Positions 34,351 through 43,463 are shown, counted from the stretch's first letter. The stretch: 64,000 bases of DNA from Dyadobacter sediminis (GCF_005860765.1 NZ_VCEI01000011.1:248001-312000), one strand, 5' to 3'. Notes: generated from the letters alone by a model not told the origin. Translations and numbers: made by a program.

Positions 34351-34669
34351 CGGTTAGAAATAGGTTTAGGAAAATAGAAAAGGTAAAGATTATTTAACAC
34401 TGTCCTGCGCGGACAGCCGGGTTTGTGGGTTTAAAGGTGTAGATGGAATTACGCATTGTATTCTGCTGAGCCGTTATTCAGGCAATTTCTCCGGAAAGTG
34501 AAGCAATGATTTTAAAGCAATTTCATCAGGTTTTTACACATAACCAAATGACAATGTGCCTTCATGATATGTATTAGGCGTTTTTTGCGGGTATTCATGC
34601 ATGTTGTGGAATGATTATTTAAGAAAGTAAGACAAATTGATATTCTATAACCATTTAACTGTAAATGTC
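34351..34669. other. Divergent intergenic region with leader motif
   Basis: These 319 bases lie between the CBM9-like gene and the acidic-protein gene. At 34361-34373 the minus strand reads TTTCCTAAACCTA, the shared leader motif, 10 bases before the CBM9-like ATG. No other structure, RNA gene or good -7 box was seen. Confidence 0.5.
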
Positions 34670-34951
34670 ATGATACGCGAAAGAGGAGAGCCTGCGATAC
34701 TAGATACCAGCAAGCCGATATTAGAAGCACCTGTATTTCCTGATTATCCGTCCAACACGCAGACACAACGTCCGGTAGCAGAAGATCCGGACCTGGTTGG
34801 AGACGATGACGACGATGAAGATGATGTAGACATTGATGATACGACGGTTGATGATGAAGACGACGATTTCATCGATGAGGAACCAGTCATTGTTGACGGA
34901 GATGAAATTATCGACCTGGATGACGACGACGAAGATGATGATTTGTTGTAA
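34670..34951 (+). CDS. Hyperacidic small protein
   Basis: Not recognised. The 93-residue protein has a normal N-terminal 38 residues (MIRERGEPAILDTSKPILEA, proline-rich) followed by a tail in which 34 of the last 55 residues are Asp or Glu, in runs such as DDDDDEDD. It has no signal peptide or membrane segment. Such tails bind calcium or basic proteins, or are disordered. ATG at 34670 was preferred over one 11 codons upstream because the extra residues look like untranslated leader. A strong terminator follows, supporting a real transcript. Confidence 0.6.
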   Translation: MIRERGEPAILDTSKPILEAPVFPDYPSNTQTQRPVAEDPDLVGDDDDDEDDVDIDDTTVDDEDDDFIDEEPVIVDGDEIIDLDDDDEDDDLL

Positions 34952-34985
34952 GCCGGTCAGCCGATAAAATATAACTGATACTCAG

Positions 34986-35013
34986 AAAGCTTCCGTTTAC
35001 GAACGGGAGCTTT
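34986..35013 (+). terminator. Intrinsic terminator of the acidic-protein gene
   Basis: AAAGCTTCCGTT pairs with AACGGGAGCTTT (one G-T pair) over a 4-base loop, followed by TTTGTTT. Confidence 0.82.
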
Positions 35014-35079
35014 TTTGTTTGAAATGAGTAATGAAACCGGACTTGCGCCTTATTGAGCTAAATGTTTCGTTTCTTACCA

Positions 35080-35090
35080 TTCCTAAACCA
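35080..35090 (+). promoter_or_regulatory. Shared leader motif before the MHS transporter
   Basis: TTCCTAAACCA directly precedes the ATG at 35091. It is the same element as on the minus strand at 16209, 27195, 29514, 30925 and 34361, and it supports ATG 35091 as the start. Confidence 0.5.
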
Positions 35091-36626
35091 ATGCATTCGA
35101 CAGACAAAAATGTTACACAAAGCATTACGCAGGTAATTGCTGCCTCTTCACTCGGTACATTAATAGAATGGTATGACTTCTATATTTTCGGCAGTCTTGC
35201 GGTCATCATCGGGCAGCAGCTTTTTCCAAGTGATGCCGGCGCTTCCGCATTGATCAACACACTGGCGATTTTTGCGGCAGGGTTTATCGTACGGCCTTTC
35301 GGCGCGCTGGTTTTCGGACGGCTTGGCGACCTGATCGGCAGAAAATATACTTTTCTGCTGACGCTGGTTTTGATGGGCGGCTCTACTTTCCTGATCGGGC
35401 TGATCCCGTCTTATTCAAGCATCGGCTATGCGGCGCCCATTCTGGTATTGATCCTGCGACTTGTGCAGGGACTTGCGCTGGGAGGTGAATACGGCGGTGC
35501 TGCTACATACGTTGCCGAACATGCACCTGTGGGGAGAAGAGGCTTTTTTACAAGCTGGATACAAACCACGGCCACACTCGGATTGTTCCTGTCGCTGGGT
35601 GTTATTGTGCTCACCAAAAACATCATCGGCGCAGACAAGTTTGCTGACTGGGGCTGGCGGATTCCGTTTCTGCTGTCCATTCTGCTTGTCGGCGTTTCGG
35701 TTTACATCCGGATGAAAATGCATGAGTCGCCGGTTTTTTCCAAACTGAAAGCAGAAGGAAAAATTTCCTCGAATCCGTTAAAAGAGAGTTTTCAGAAAAA
35801 GGCCAACTTTAAAATGGTGCTTTTGGCTTTGTTCGGCGCGACAATGGGGCAGGGCGTCATCTGGTATACAGGCCAGTTTTATGCGCAATCGTTTCTGGAA
35901 AATACCTGCAAGCTGGATTTCAATGAATCGCGTTACATCCTGCTTTGGGCGATTCTTTTTGCAACTCCGTTCTTTGTCGTATTCGGAACATGGAGCGACA
36001 AGGTCGGGAGAAAATGGATCATGCTGGCGGGTATGCTGCTGGGCGTCGTGTTTTACAGGCCTATATACCAGTACTTTATAGATGCCACGAATGTAAAGGA
36101 ATTTGAAAAAACCGAACTGAAAAGTGCAACCTCGCCGATTGTGGAAAGAGGCCTTGTAAAAGACACAAAGGATTCCATTATCACCACGACTTCCTTCAAA
36201 ACACTTCAAAGCGGAATGACATTCAAGGAATCCAATGTAATCATTATTCCGGACGACGTACTCGCGCCTATGCCGGAACCGCAAACGATTATCAAAGACG
36301 TAACGCTTCCGCGAAGTACCTATATAACTATCATCATGCTTGTTTTCTTCCAGGTTCTGCTTGTTACGATGGTTTATGGCCCCATTGCTGCCTTTCTGGT
36401 CGAATTGTTCCCGACGCAGATCCGCTATACTTCCATGTCGTTGCCATATCATATCGGAAACGGCGTTTTTGGCGGACTTGTGCCCTTTATTGCGACGCTC
36501 GTTGCTTCATTCAGCGGCTCTACGCCACTTTCCGGACTTTGGTACCCGATCGGAATTGCAGCGCTTTCCTTTGTGATCGGTGCGGTTTATATTGATAACA
36601 AAGGCGACAAAAATGTAATGGATTAA
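35091..36626 (+). CDS. MHS-family MFS transporter
   Basis: The 511-residue proton symporter is of the metabolite:H+ family (shikimate, 2-oxoglutarate, proline/betaine carriers). Signatures: SLGTLIEWYDFYIFG in helix 1, RPFGALVFGRLGDLIGRKY in loop 2-3, LVQGLALGGEYGGAA in helix 4 and GTWSDKVGRKW in loop 8-9. About 80 extra, mostly soluble residues (roughly 320-405) interrupt the C-terminal half before the next helix; a loop of that size is uncommon in proteobacterial members. An ATG 20 codons upstream is possible but lies just after a terminator. The next gene is a small membrane protein. Confidence 0.88.
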   Translation: MHSTDKNVTQSITQVIAASSLGTLIEWYDFYIFGSLAVIIGQQLFPSDAGASALINTLAIFAAGFIVRPFGALVFGRLGDLIGRKYTFLLTLVLMGGSTFLIGLIPSYSSIGYAAPILVLILRLVQGLALGGEYGGAATYVAEHAPVGRRGFFTSWIQTTATLGLFLSLGVIVLTKNIIGADKFADWGWRIPFLLSILLVGVSVYIRMKMHESPVFSKLKAEGKISSNPLKESFQKKANFKMVLLALFGATMGQGVIWYTGQFYAQSFLENTCKLDFNESRYILLWAILFATPFFVVFGTWSDKVGRKWIMLAGMLLGVVFYRPIYQYFIDATNVKEFEKTELKSATSPIVERGLVKDTKDSIITTTSFKTLQSGMTFKESNVIIIPDDVLAPMPEPQTIIKDVTLPRSTYITIIMLVFFQVLLVTMVYGPIAAFLVELFPTQIRYTSMSLPYHIGNGVFGGLVPFIATLVASFSGSTPLSGLWYPIGIAALSFVIGAVYIDNKGDKNVMD

Positions 36627-36678
36627 GTGAAAAGCAAACCTTGCGGAATTCTGAAATTAAAGTTAAAATACTGAAAAA

Positions 36679-36930
36679 ATGAATGGTTTGAAAAAGTTGC
36701 TCGGAATAGTGTGGATGCTGCTGGGTCCTGTGATTATTGCCTTTTTATTCATGCAGGCAATAGATAAAATCGCCGCTTCCGCAGAAGGTGTTGCGCGGAC
36801 AAATACGACTTTGCAATGGTTTATTATCATCCTGATTTTTATACCAATCTGTGCAGGTCTTGTCATTTTCGGTTATTATGCGTGGAAAGGCGAGTACGAG
36901 CATTTGCCGGAAAGTTCGTCTGATTTATAA
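36679..36930 (+). CDS. Small two-helix membrane protein downstream of MHS transporter
   Basis: The 83-residue protein has two hydrophobic segments (about 8-26 and 47-68) joined by a polar loop, with an acidic end (EYEHLPESSSDL). It lies 52 bases after the transporter on the same strand, so it may be an accessory subunit. No family named with certainty. Confidence 0.65.
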   Translation: MNGLKKLLGIVWMLLGPVIIAFLFMQAIDKIAASAEGVARTNTTLQWFIIILIFIPICAGLVIFGYYAWKGEYEHLPESSSDL

Positions 36931-37002
36931 GTATGCCTTGTGCCGGAATTGGTTTTCCATTTAAGAACAGTTGGCAACAGCATCCGTACGATCACCAGAA
37001 AA

Positions 37003-37033
37003 GGAACAGCCGGATCATTGATCCGGCTGTTCC
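37003..37033. terminator. Perfect 15-bp inverted repeat
   Basis: GGAACAGCCGGATCA (37003-37017) and TGATCCGGCTGTTCC (37019-37033) are exact complements around a single base. There is no T-run on the plus strand; on the minus strand CCTTTTC follows. It probably ends the transporter transcript but could also be a protein-binding palindrome upstream of thiolase. Confidence 0.5.
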
Positions 37034-37149
37034 GGTAAAAAAGTCTCCATGCCGGAATAAAAAAACTTCTTTACCGTAAATGATGTTTTGTCCGTTGTAA
37101 GTTATAGGTATTGTATGCATCATCCCTGCCATCTGACCAAGAAACAATC

Positions 37150-38349
37150 ATGAAAGAAGAAGTTTTTATCTTATCCGCAGCACGTACCCCGATCGGCAGC
37201 TTTGGCGGAAGTCTGGCATCAGTTCATGCGGCAAAGCTTGGTGCGACCGCCATTCAGCAAGCCCTTGCAAAATCGGGCGCAGATCCGGAACGTGTTCAGG
37301 AAGTTTTGATGGGCAATGTGATTTCGGCTAATATGGGCCAGGCACCTGCAAGGCAGGCGGCAGTTTATGCCGGGTTGCCGACATCCGTTATCTGTACAAC
37401 GGTCAATAAAGTGTGTGCCTCGGGAATGAAAGCGGTGATGATGGGCGCACAGGCCATTCAGCTCGGCGATGCGGAACTGATCGTTGCCGGCGGAATGGAA
37501 AGCATGTCGCAGATTCCGTATTATTTGCCAAAAGCCAGAAACGGGTACGGATACGGGAACGGAGAAATTATTGACGGGCTTTTGAAAGACGGCCTTACAG
37601 ACGTTTATGACCAGATCGGAATGGGCATCTGCGGCGACCGAACTGCTTCCGAATATTCACTTTCACGCGAGGAACAGGACGAATACGCCATACGTTCCTA
37701 TAAACTAAGTGCGGAATCCACCGAAAAAGGATACTTTTCCAAAGAGATTGTTGCTGTTGAAGTACCCTCCCCAAAAGGCGGCGAGCCGGCAATGGTATCC
37801 GAAGATGAAGAATTCAAACGTGTAAAATTTGAAAAAATAACCTCGTTAAAACCGGCATTTTCAAAAGACGGAACCGTTACAGCGGCCAATGCTTCCACCA
37901 TCAACGACGGCGCGGCGGCCCTTGTACTGAGTGGAGAAGCAACGGTAAAGGAATCCGGCATCAAGCCGGTTGCCCGCATTGTAGCTTACGCAGATGCAGA
38001 ACAGGATCCTGCTTGGTTTACAACTACGCCGGTTCTGGCTACGCGGAAAGTACTTAAGAAGGCCGGTTTGTCTCTGGAAAATATTGATTATTTTGAAGTA
38101 AATGAAGCCTTTTCGGCCGTTGCACTGGCGTATGTCAAAATACTTGGCCTGGATATAAACAAGGTAAATGTATTTGGCGGGGCCGTTTCACTGGGACATC
38201 CGCTGGGCGCTTCCGGCGCCCGGATTCTAACAACCTTGCTTTCCGTTCTGGAACATAATGATGGCAGATACGGACTGGCAACCATTTGCAACGGCGGGGG
38301 CGGCGCTTCCGCAGTCATTATTGAAAAACTGTATAAAATCAGCGGATAA
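37150..38349 (+). CDS. Acetyl-CoA C-acetyltransferase (thiolase)
   Basis: The 399-residue cytoplasmic enzyme condenses or cleaves acyl-CoA (acetoacetyl-CoA or 3-ketoacyl-CoA). It has the nucleophilic cysteine in NKVCASGMKAVM, GGMESMSQIPYY, the histidine in EVNEAFSAVA, GGAVSLGHPLGASGAR and the C-terminal cysteine in ICNGGGGASA. Length and motifs match biosynthetic thiolases. ATG at 37150 begins the family's usual N-terminus. The end overlaps the convergent GtrA-like gene by 11 bases. Confidence 0.95.
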   Translation: MKEEVFILSAARTPIGSFGGSLASVHAAKLGATAIQQALAKSGADPERVQEVLMGNVISANMGQAPARQAAVYAGLPTSVICTTVNKVCASGMKAVMMGAQAIQLGDAELIVAGGMESMSQIPYYLPKARNGYGYGNGEIIDGLLKDGLTDVYDQIGMGICGDRTASEYSLSREEQDEYAIRSYKLSAESTEKGYFSKEIVAVEVPSPKGGEPAMVSEDEEFKRVKFEKITSLKPAFSKDGTVTAANASTINDGAAALVLSGEATVKESGIKPVARIVAYADAEQDPAWFTTTPVLATRKVLKKAGLSLENIDYFEVNEAFSAVALAYVKILGLDINKVNVFGGAVSLGHPLGASGARILTTLLSVLEHNDGRYGLATICNGGGGASAVIIEKLYKISG

Positions 38350-38842
38350 GCACTTTGAGCCGGTTGTAAAATCCTGTGCTTTTGAAGGTGAATGTTTTGT
38401 GAAGAATGTAATTGCTGACAAAGCTGAAACCCATCCCGGTGAGGTATGAACCCATTTCCGTTACATTGACTTCCTTTCTGGAAAACGGCAGTTTTAACTT
38501 GTAAATCTCGAATCCCAGTACTTTGGTTGCGAGTGTAAAGGAGCCTACCGTAAACAACTGTGTCACAGCCAGTGAAATCAGCGCAACCATAAAAAATTTG
38601 ATCATTTCCCGGCGTGTCTGATTGCTTTTTCTGGCATCGAAAGCAAACAGTTTGGTGAGGATAAAACCAACTACAAACCCGACCATATAAGACGGAACAA
38701 TGGACGCACTCCACGAAATATCGAACCAGTCCTGAATTAAACTGCTGGAAATCAATTGAATCACTGCACCTGTGCCTGCAACAAGAAAATACGCTATTAG
38801 ATCTTTGGCATTGAAAATACTTTTCTTCTTTATTGGGGCCAC
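38339..38842 (-). CDS. GtrA-like membrane protein
   Basis: The 167-residue protein has four predicted transmembrane helices: AYFLVAGTGAVIQLIS, SYMVGFVVGFILTKLFAF, MIKFFMVALISLAVTQLF and a last one ending NYILHKTFTFK, the GtrA signature. GtrA-like proteins help flip undecaprenyl-linked sugars for glycosylation. No in-frame ATG precedes the motifs; the start given is GTG. It converges with thiolase, overlapping its last 11 bases. Confidence 0.83.
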   Translation of the reverse strand: MAPIKKKSIFNAKDLIAYFLVAGTGAVIQLISSSLIQDWFDISWSASIVPSYMVGFVVGFILTKLFAFDARKSNQTRREMIKFFMVALISLAVTQLFTVGSFTLATKVLGFEIYKLKLPFSRKEVNVTEMGSYLTGMGFSFVSNYILHKTFTFKSTGFYNRLKVLIR

Positions 38843-39044
38843 CGGTGTGATATTTAGTAAAAAATCGGACTTTAACTGGCCCCAATATTAGAAAGAAAAT
38901 GCTCCTGAAACAATAAAGTCGCATGAGTTTGATCAACAGGGCGTATTTCCCGGATGAAGATACGATGGCACTATTTTTGTTGTACCCGGATTAGTTATTT
39001 CTTTCACGGCCAAAACAGAATTTCTCCGGCCATACTACTCTGTT

Positions 39045-39563
39045 ATGAAAAAATTTATTCTCAGCGCTTCGTTCTTCCTTTCTGTAATTTCAGCAAATGC
39101 GCAAGTCCAGCGGTGGGCAGTCGGCTTTGAAGTAGGCGAGCCTATTGCAGTCAGTGTACGAAAATACGGCGACCGCAACGCTCTGGATTTAAGTGTCGGT
39201 ACTTATATCGGTCTTTTCAAGGGTAAGGATAATTACAAAGTCAGCAATGATTTGCTGGGCGGCGTAGGTGTGATGTTCAATGGCACTTATTTATGGTATG
39301 TGCCATTGCTGAACGATAGAATTACGACTTATGCGGGTGTCGGAATTCAGGTCAATTCGCGCCGCTATTATCCGAACCGGGATGTGAAGTCGGTTCATAC
39401 CACCAACATTTCAACAGGACCATCAGGAACCGTCGGGATTGAATTCTTTTTCGGAGCCAGACCGGCTTCTTTCTTTGTGGAAGGCGGCGGCTATGCAGAA
39501 CTGATCCCGAAAATATTTTACTTTAATCCAAACCTGAGCGTAGGCCTCAGACATAACTTTTAA
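39045..39563 (+). CDS. Exported outer-membrane-like protein of unknown function
   Basis: The 172-residue protein has signal peptide MKKFILSASFFLSVISANAQ. The mature part has repeated amphipathic strands (RWAVGFEVGEPIAVSVRKYG, GTYLWYVPLLNDRITTYAGVG) and ends VGLRHNF, a typical barrel-closing strand with C-terminal phenylalanine. It is probably a small outer-membrane barrel. The next gene, 11 bases on, encodes a lipoprotein and is likely cotranscribed. Confidence 0.7.
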   Translation: MKKFILSASFFLSVISANAQVQRWAVGFEVGEPIAVSVRKYGDRNALDLSVGTYIGLFKGKDNYKVSNDLLGGVGVMFNGTYLWYVPLLNDRITTYAGVGIQVNSRRYYPNRDVKSVHTTNISTGPSGTVGIEFFFGARPASFFVEGGGYAELIPKIFYFNPNLSVGLRHNF

Positions 39564-39574
39564 CACTTGAAATC

Positions 39575-40108
39575 TTGAAAAATCTAGTCTATTGTATTAT
39601 CCTTTTTGTAACGGGAGTTTCCTGTTCTGAAACTTTGCAGCGGAACTACGACCGGAGACACGGAAATTATTCAGGCGATCGGTACAGCCGGGCCGAAAGA
39701 GATAGAATCAACCGGAGAGAAGATGCTGCAAGCCGCAATGCTTACAGAAGAGATTACGAAAGAGTTACTTCAGATGATTTAAGCATCCGTGCAGGTTCCG
39801 GTGGAGACACCGGCAGCAACGCCCAGCTTCTCCTTCAGTACGAAGATATGGACAAAGTCGGCGAAGTGATCATTTACGAACTCGACGTACTGGAAAGGCG
39901 CTGGAATGTGCTGCTGAACGAGTACAAAACCGCAGATCAAACGCAGAAAGAAACCATTTCTACCGAACTCGATCAAATCAGTGCAGATCAACTCACGCTT
40001 TACAGAGCATATACCCGCATTTACCGCGAGGGTAAAACAAACTGGCCGATTGTTAAAAGGGAGGTGGAAAATACATTGCGAACCGTCAGAAAAGTAGCGG
40101 ATAAATAA
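39575..40108 (+). CDS. Lipoprotein of unknown function, TTG start
   Basis: Not recognised. The 177-residue protein has a lipobox VTGVSC near residue 17, an Arg/Tyr/Asp-rich low-complexity stretch (residues 24-65, such as YDRRHGNYSGDRYSRAERDR) and a helical C-terminal half (QLLLQYEDMDKVGEVIIYEL). The start codon is TTG; no ATG lies nearby that would keep the lipobox. It probably forms a pair with the preceding barrel-like gene. Confidence 0.65.
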   Translation: MKNLVYCIILFVTGVSCSETLQRNYDRRHGNYSGDRYSRAERDRINRREDAASRNAYRRDYERVTSDDLSIRAGSGGDTGSNAQLLLQYEDMDKVGEVIIYELDVLERRWNVLLNEYKTADQTQKETISTELDQISADQLTLYRAYTRIYREGKTNWPIVKREVENTLRTVRKVADK

Positions 40109-40119
40109 GACAGGAATAT

Positions 40120-41130
40120 TTACCAGCCGGCACCTTTGGTGCCGGTTTTAATGCGGCACAAGTAACTATCCACGGTCATATAGAGCGTAGATCCGTCATT
40201 TCCCCACGCGCAGTTGGAAGTAAGTTCACCCATCACAATGCGCCCGAGCAGTTTTCCGGCCGGGCTGATCACAAACAATCCGCCCGGTCCGGACGACCAG
40301 AGATTTCCGTCCTTATCCACTTTGAAACCGTCCGGCAAACCGGCTACCCCCGACTTGCTCAAAGATGTGGCGTCATACAGAATTTTCCCTTTGCCCGCAT
40401 TCCCTTTTTCATCAACCGGATACGCCATCCATATTGCTTTTTCCGGGTCGGACTGTGCGATATACAACGTTTTGCCATCGGGCGAAAATGCAATGCCGTT
40501 TGGCCTGCTCAGATCGGAAATCTGCTGCGTAATATTTCCGTCGGGATCCATGCGGTAAACACCAAACTGCGGAATTTCACGCGTAGGATCGTCCTGTTTT
40601 TTATTCATGCCATAAGGCGGATCGGTGAAGTAAAAACTGCCATTGGCATGTTGTACAATATCGTTCGGACTGTTGAATCTCTTACCCTGAAAATGATCAG
40701 CAAGCGTCACTTTTCCGCCTGCGTTCAGCGGCATGGCCGAAATTCTGCGGTCACCGTGTTCGCAGGAAACAAGACGCCCTTTGTTATCAATGATCAGACC
40801 GTTGCTGCCGGGTTCATCGCTGTAATAGCCGCGTCCGGTATAGCCTGAAGGTTCAAGAAAAACGGAAAGTCCCTTTTTTTCATCCCATTTGAATACCTTG
40901 TTTTCGGGTACGTCCGAAAAAAGCAGAAAACTGCTGTCTTTCACCCAGACCGGCCCTTCGCACCATTGAAAACCCGAGGCAATTACTTCCACGTTCGAAT
41001 CTTTCGGAAGCAGTTTTTTAAATGCCGGATCTTCATAAATAATCTTGCCCATAGTCGGATAGGATTTCTGGGCAGAAACCGAAAACACAAGCGTGAAAGT
41101 AAGGCAGATTAAAGAAATTGCTGATTTCAT
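40120..41130 (-). CDS. Exported SMP-30/gluconolactonase-family protein
   Basis: The 336-residue protein has signal peptide ending FSVSAQ. It is a six-bladed SMP-30/gluconolactonase propeller: WCEGPVWVKDSSFLLFSDVP, RFNSPNDIVQHANGSFYFTD, LSRPNGIAFSPDGKTLYI and LPDGFKVDKDGNLWSSGPGG. Residues of the metal site (E in the first, N in the second, D in the last) are retained. It would hydrolyse aldonolactones in the periplasm, complementing the PQQ propellers at 25.7-29.5 kb. It stands alone on the minus strand. Confidence 0.88.
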   Translation of the reverse strand: MKSAISLICLTFTLVFSVSAQKSYPTMGKIIYEDPAFKKLLPKDSNVEVIASGFQWCEGPVWVKDSSFLLFSDVPENKVFKWDEKKGLSVFLEPSGYTGRGYYSDEPGSNGLIIDNKGRLVSCEHGDRRISAMPLNAGGKVTLADHFQGKRFNSPNDIVQHANGSFYFTDPPYGMNKKQDDPTREIPQFGVYRMDPDGNITQQISDLSRPNGIAFSPDGKTLYIAQSDPEKAIWMAYPVDEKGNAGKGKILYDATSLSKSGVAGLPDGFKVDKDGNLWSSGPGGLFVISPAGKLLGRIVMGELTSNCAWGNDGSTLYMTVDSYLCRIKTGTKGAGW

Positions 41131-41203
41131 CGGTTTGTAAAGGTTAAGAAGGAATTTTTGATTAAAGCCGCAAAGACTCTATAACTTACTGCCGACAGCC
41201 GTA

Positions 41204-42721
41204 CTATCCTTGTGTTTTCGGAAACAAGGAAAGAACCAGACTTGAAAAAGGAGCCAGCTGCATGGTGCTGAGCTTTCCGGAATGAACAGGATCCGTTGAA
41301 AACACCACATTCAGAAAAGCCGCTTTTTCATTGGGAAGCATGAGTTTTTTAGCCGAACTGCACAAGTTATGAATAATCAGAAGTGACTTGTCAGCATGCG
41401 GGCGGAAATACGCCAGCAGCTGATCATCGTGCAGGCATACGCGATGCAGGTTTGGAGCCAGGATCTGGGCGAGTGCAGGTTCCGTTTTCCGCAGTCGGAT
41501 CAGTTCACGATAATGGCTGAAAACCGATTCGGGATCAACGGACTGGACGGAAAGCGGAGCCACGGTGCGGGAAGTTGTAAATGTGGCATCAATCCATTTT
41601 GTGTTTTCATTTTCTGCATCATCGTCGGTCCACAGAAAAGGCTCGCGGATATACGGGTCCGGCTTGGTGCCCAGCATCCCGATTTCTTCCCCATAATAAA
41701 TGTAAGGCTGCCCGGGCAGCGTAAGCAGGATACTGGCTGCCAGTTTTATCTTGTTTTTATTGTTGCCGACAACGCTGCCGATACGGTCCTGATCGTGATT
41801 GGTCAGCATAATGGCATCGATGAACAGTGGATTGTATTTGGCAAAAAGTGCATAGCTTTCCAGAAGTTGTTCGATCAGCAGCTCGTCCCTTTCCTGAATT
41901 ACGATCCGCTGCAGCATAAAACTCAAATCGAAATGAAAAGTAGCGTCCAGATATTTATAGTAAGGAGCAACTTCTTCATTTTCAGCCCAGACCTCGGCTA
42001 CGGTAAAAGCATCGGCCTTCGCGTTCCGAACGATGCCGGAGAAAAATTTCCAGAAATCAAGAGTCTGTTCCTTTTCCCATTCCGGATAAATATGCCGCGC
42101 TGCATCCAGCCTGAAACCGTCCACACCGATTTCCATCAGCCAGAAGCGTACAATTTTTTCGATTTCGCAGCGCAGTTGTTCCGAATGATAATTGAGATCA
42201 GGCATGCCTTTAAAGAACAACCCATAATACTTTTCAGGGTCCTGCGGATTTTCATGCCATGGATAAACAACCTGCGAATCGTCCGATGTTTCCCTTTCGG
42301 AAATGCCGAGTGCTTCAATTTGCGCGGGCGTCATCCACCAGTAAAACGGGCGAAAGGCATTTTCCGGACTTTTGCGTGCTTCTGTAAACCAGGGATGCAA
42401 TGTACTGGTATGGTTTACGATCAAATCGAGGTAAATGTGCATGCCTCTTGCATGGGCTTCGGCGAGCAGCCTCCTGAAATCGTCCATGGTACCAAATTCC
42501 GGCTCAATGCCGTAGTAATCAACGACGTCGTACTTGTGGTAAGTCGGCGATGGGTGAATCGGTGTAAGCCACAGGGCTTCAATGCCCAGTCCGGCCAGAT
42601 AATCCAGTTTGGAAGTAATCCCGTTCAGGTCGCCGATGCCATCGCCGTTGGAATCGCAAAAGGAACGAACAAAGATTTCATAACAGATCCTGGGGATGTA
42701 TTTGGAATGATCTGCATTCAT
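41204..42721 (-). CDS. GH13 alpha-glucosidase/alpha-amylase family enzyme
   Basis: The 505-residue cytoplasmic protein (no signal peptide) has the alpha-amylase TIM barrel: calcium-type loop CDSNGDGIGDL, IYLDLIVNHT, nucleophile D206 in GVDGFRLDAARH, acid/base E243 in TVAEVW and D310 in LTNHDQDR. The loop and domain layout resemble oligo-1,6-glucosidase or trehalose-synthase-like members. It would release glucose or act by transglycosylation on small oligosaccharides. It lies 36 bases upstream of maf on the same strand. Confidence 0.9.
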   Translation of the reverse strand: MNADHSKYIPRICYEIFVRSFCDSNGDGIGDLNGITSKLDYLAGLGIEALWLTPIHPSPTYHKYDVVDYYGIEPEFGTMDDFRRLLAEAHARGMHIYLDLIVNHTSTLHPWFTEARKSPENAFRPFYWWMTPAQIEALGISERETSDDSQVVYPWHENPQDPEKYYGLFFKGMPDLNYHSEQLRCEIEKIVRFWLMEIGVDGFRLDAARHIYPEWEKEQTLDFWKFFSGIVRNAKADAFTVAEVWAENEEVAPYYKYLDATFHFDLSFMLQRIVIQERDELLIEQLLESYALFAKYNPLFIDAIMLTNHDQDRIGSVVGNNKNKIKLAASILLTLPGQPYIYYGEEIGMLGTKPDPYIREPFLWTDDDAENENTKWIDATFTTSRTVAPLSVQSVDPESVFSHYRELIRLRKTEPALAQILAPNLHRVCLHDDQLLAYFRPHADKSLLIIHNLCSSAKKLMLPNEKAAFLNVVFSTDPVHSGKLSTMQLAPFSSLVLSLFPKTQG

Positions 42722-42757
42722 GAGTAGTGTGGGAATATGTATAAGCGTACAAGTGTG

Positions 42758-43333
42758 CTACTGGAAATAAGGTTTCAGCAACCGGTAAACAACATGGACC
42801 GGAAGCCCCATAATCGTGTAAAAAGAACCTTCAATCTTTTCAATACCCGTCATACCGATCCATTCCTGAATGCCATATGCGCCGGCTTTGTCAAACGGCT
42901 TGTAATTTTCAATATAATAACTTATTTCGGAATCGTCCAGCTTTCTGAAATAAACCTTTGCAGCATCCGATACTGTCTGAATCTCACCATCCGTAAGCAT
43001 ACTGATTGCCGTCACTACGGTATGACTTCTGCCGGAGAGCAGCCGGAGCATCCGCCCGGCGTCAACTGCATCGGAAGGTTTTCCAAGGATCTGATTGTCA
43101 GCAATTACAACGGTATCTGCCGTAAGTACAATGGATTCAGACCGTAACCCCCGGAACATTTTCGATTTTTCATGCGAAATATGGGCTGCCACTTCTGCTG
43201 CAGGCAAATCTGCCGGAAAACATTCATCGGTCGGCAGTACTTCTACTGAAAAGTGAAAACCGGCGTCTGCAAGCAACTGTTTCCTTCGCGGTGAATTCGA
43301 GGCAAGAACAAGCGGTTTTTGTAAAGCAATCAT
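42758..43333 (-). CDS. maf: Maf-family nucleotide pyrophosphatase
   Basis: The 191-residue protein hydrolyses non-canonical or modified nucleotides (dTTP/UTP branch, YhdE type). Signature LASNSPRRKQLL at the N-terminus, LTADTVVIADNQILGKP, GRSHTVVTAISM and AGAYGIQEWIGM. ATG at 43333 was chosen; the longer frame adds 20 residues upstream of the family start. It is transcribed toward the GH13 gene (its stop is 36 bases from that start). Confidence 0.92.
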   Translation of the reverse strand: MIALQKPLVLASNSPRRKQLLADAGFHFSVEVLPTDECFPADLPAAEVAAHISHEKSKMFRGLRSESIVLTADTVVIADNQILGKPSDAVDAGRMLRLLSGRSHTVVTAISMLTDGEIQTVSDAAKVYFRKLDDSEISYYIENYKPFDKAGAYGIQEWIGMTGIEKIEGSFYTIMGLPVHVVYRLLKPYFQ

Positions 43334-43463
43334 GATGGCAAAGGAAGTCGGGATAGTTAAGAGTCGAAATTTAAAGGCAAACCACTTCTGCAAACAAGGA
43401 TTTTACGGATCATTCAACATTTTTTTGGCATTACCGGAACTATTAACAAATAAATAGATGTTT

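Noticed and set aside
38088-38936. Minus-strand open frame of 282 codons overlapping thiolase and GtrA-like gene
   Set aside because: Contains no domain; the GtrA-like frame and the thiolase frame explain the region.
41396-42727. Plus-strand open frame of 443 codons
   Set aside because: Antisense to the GH13 gene with intact catalytic residues.
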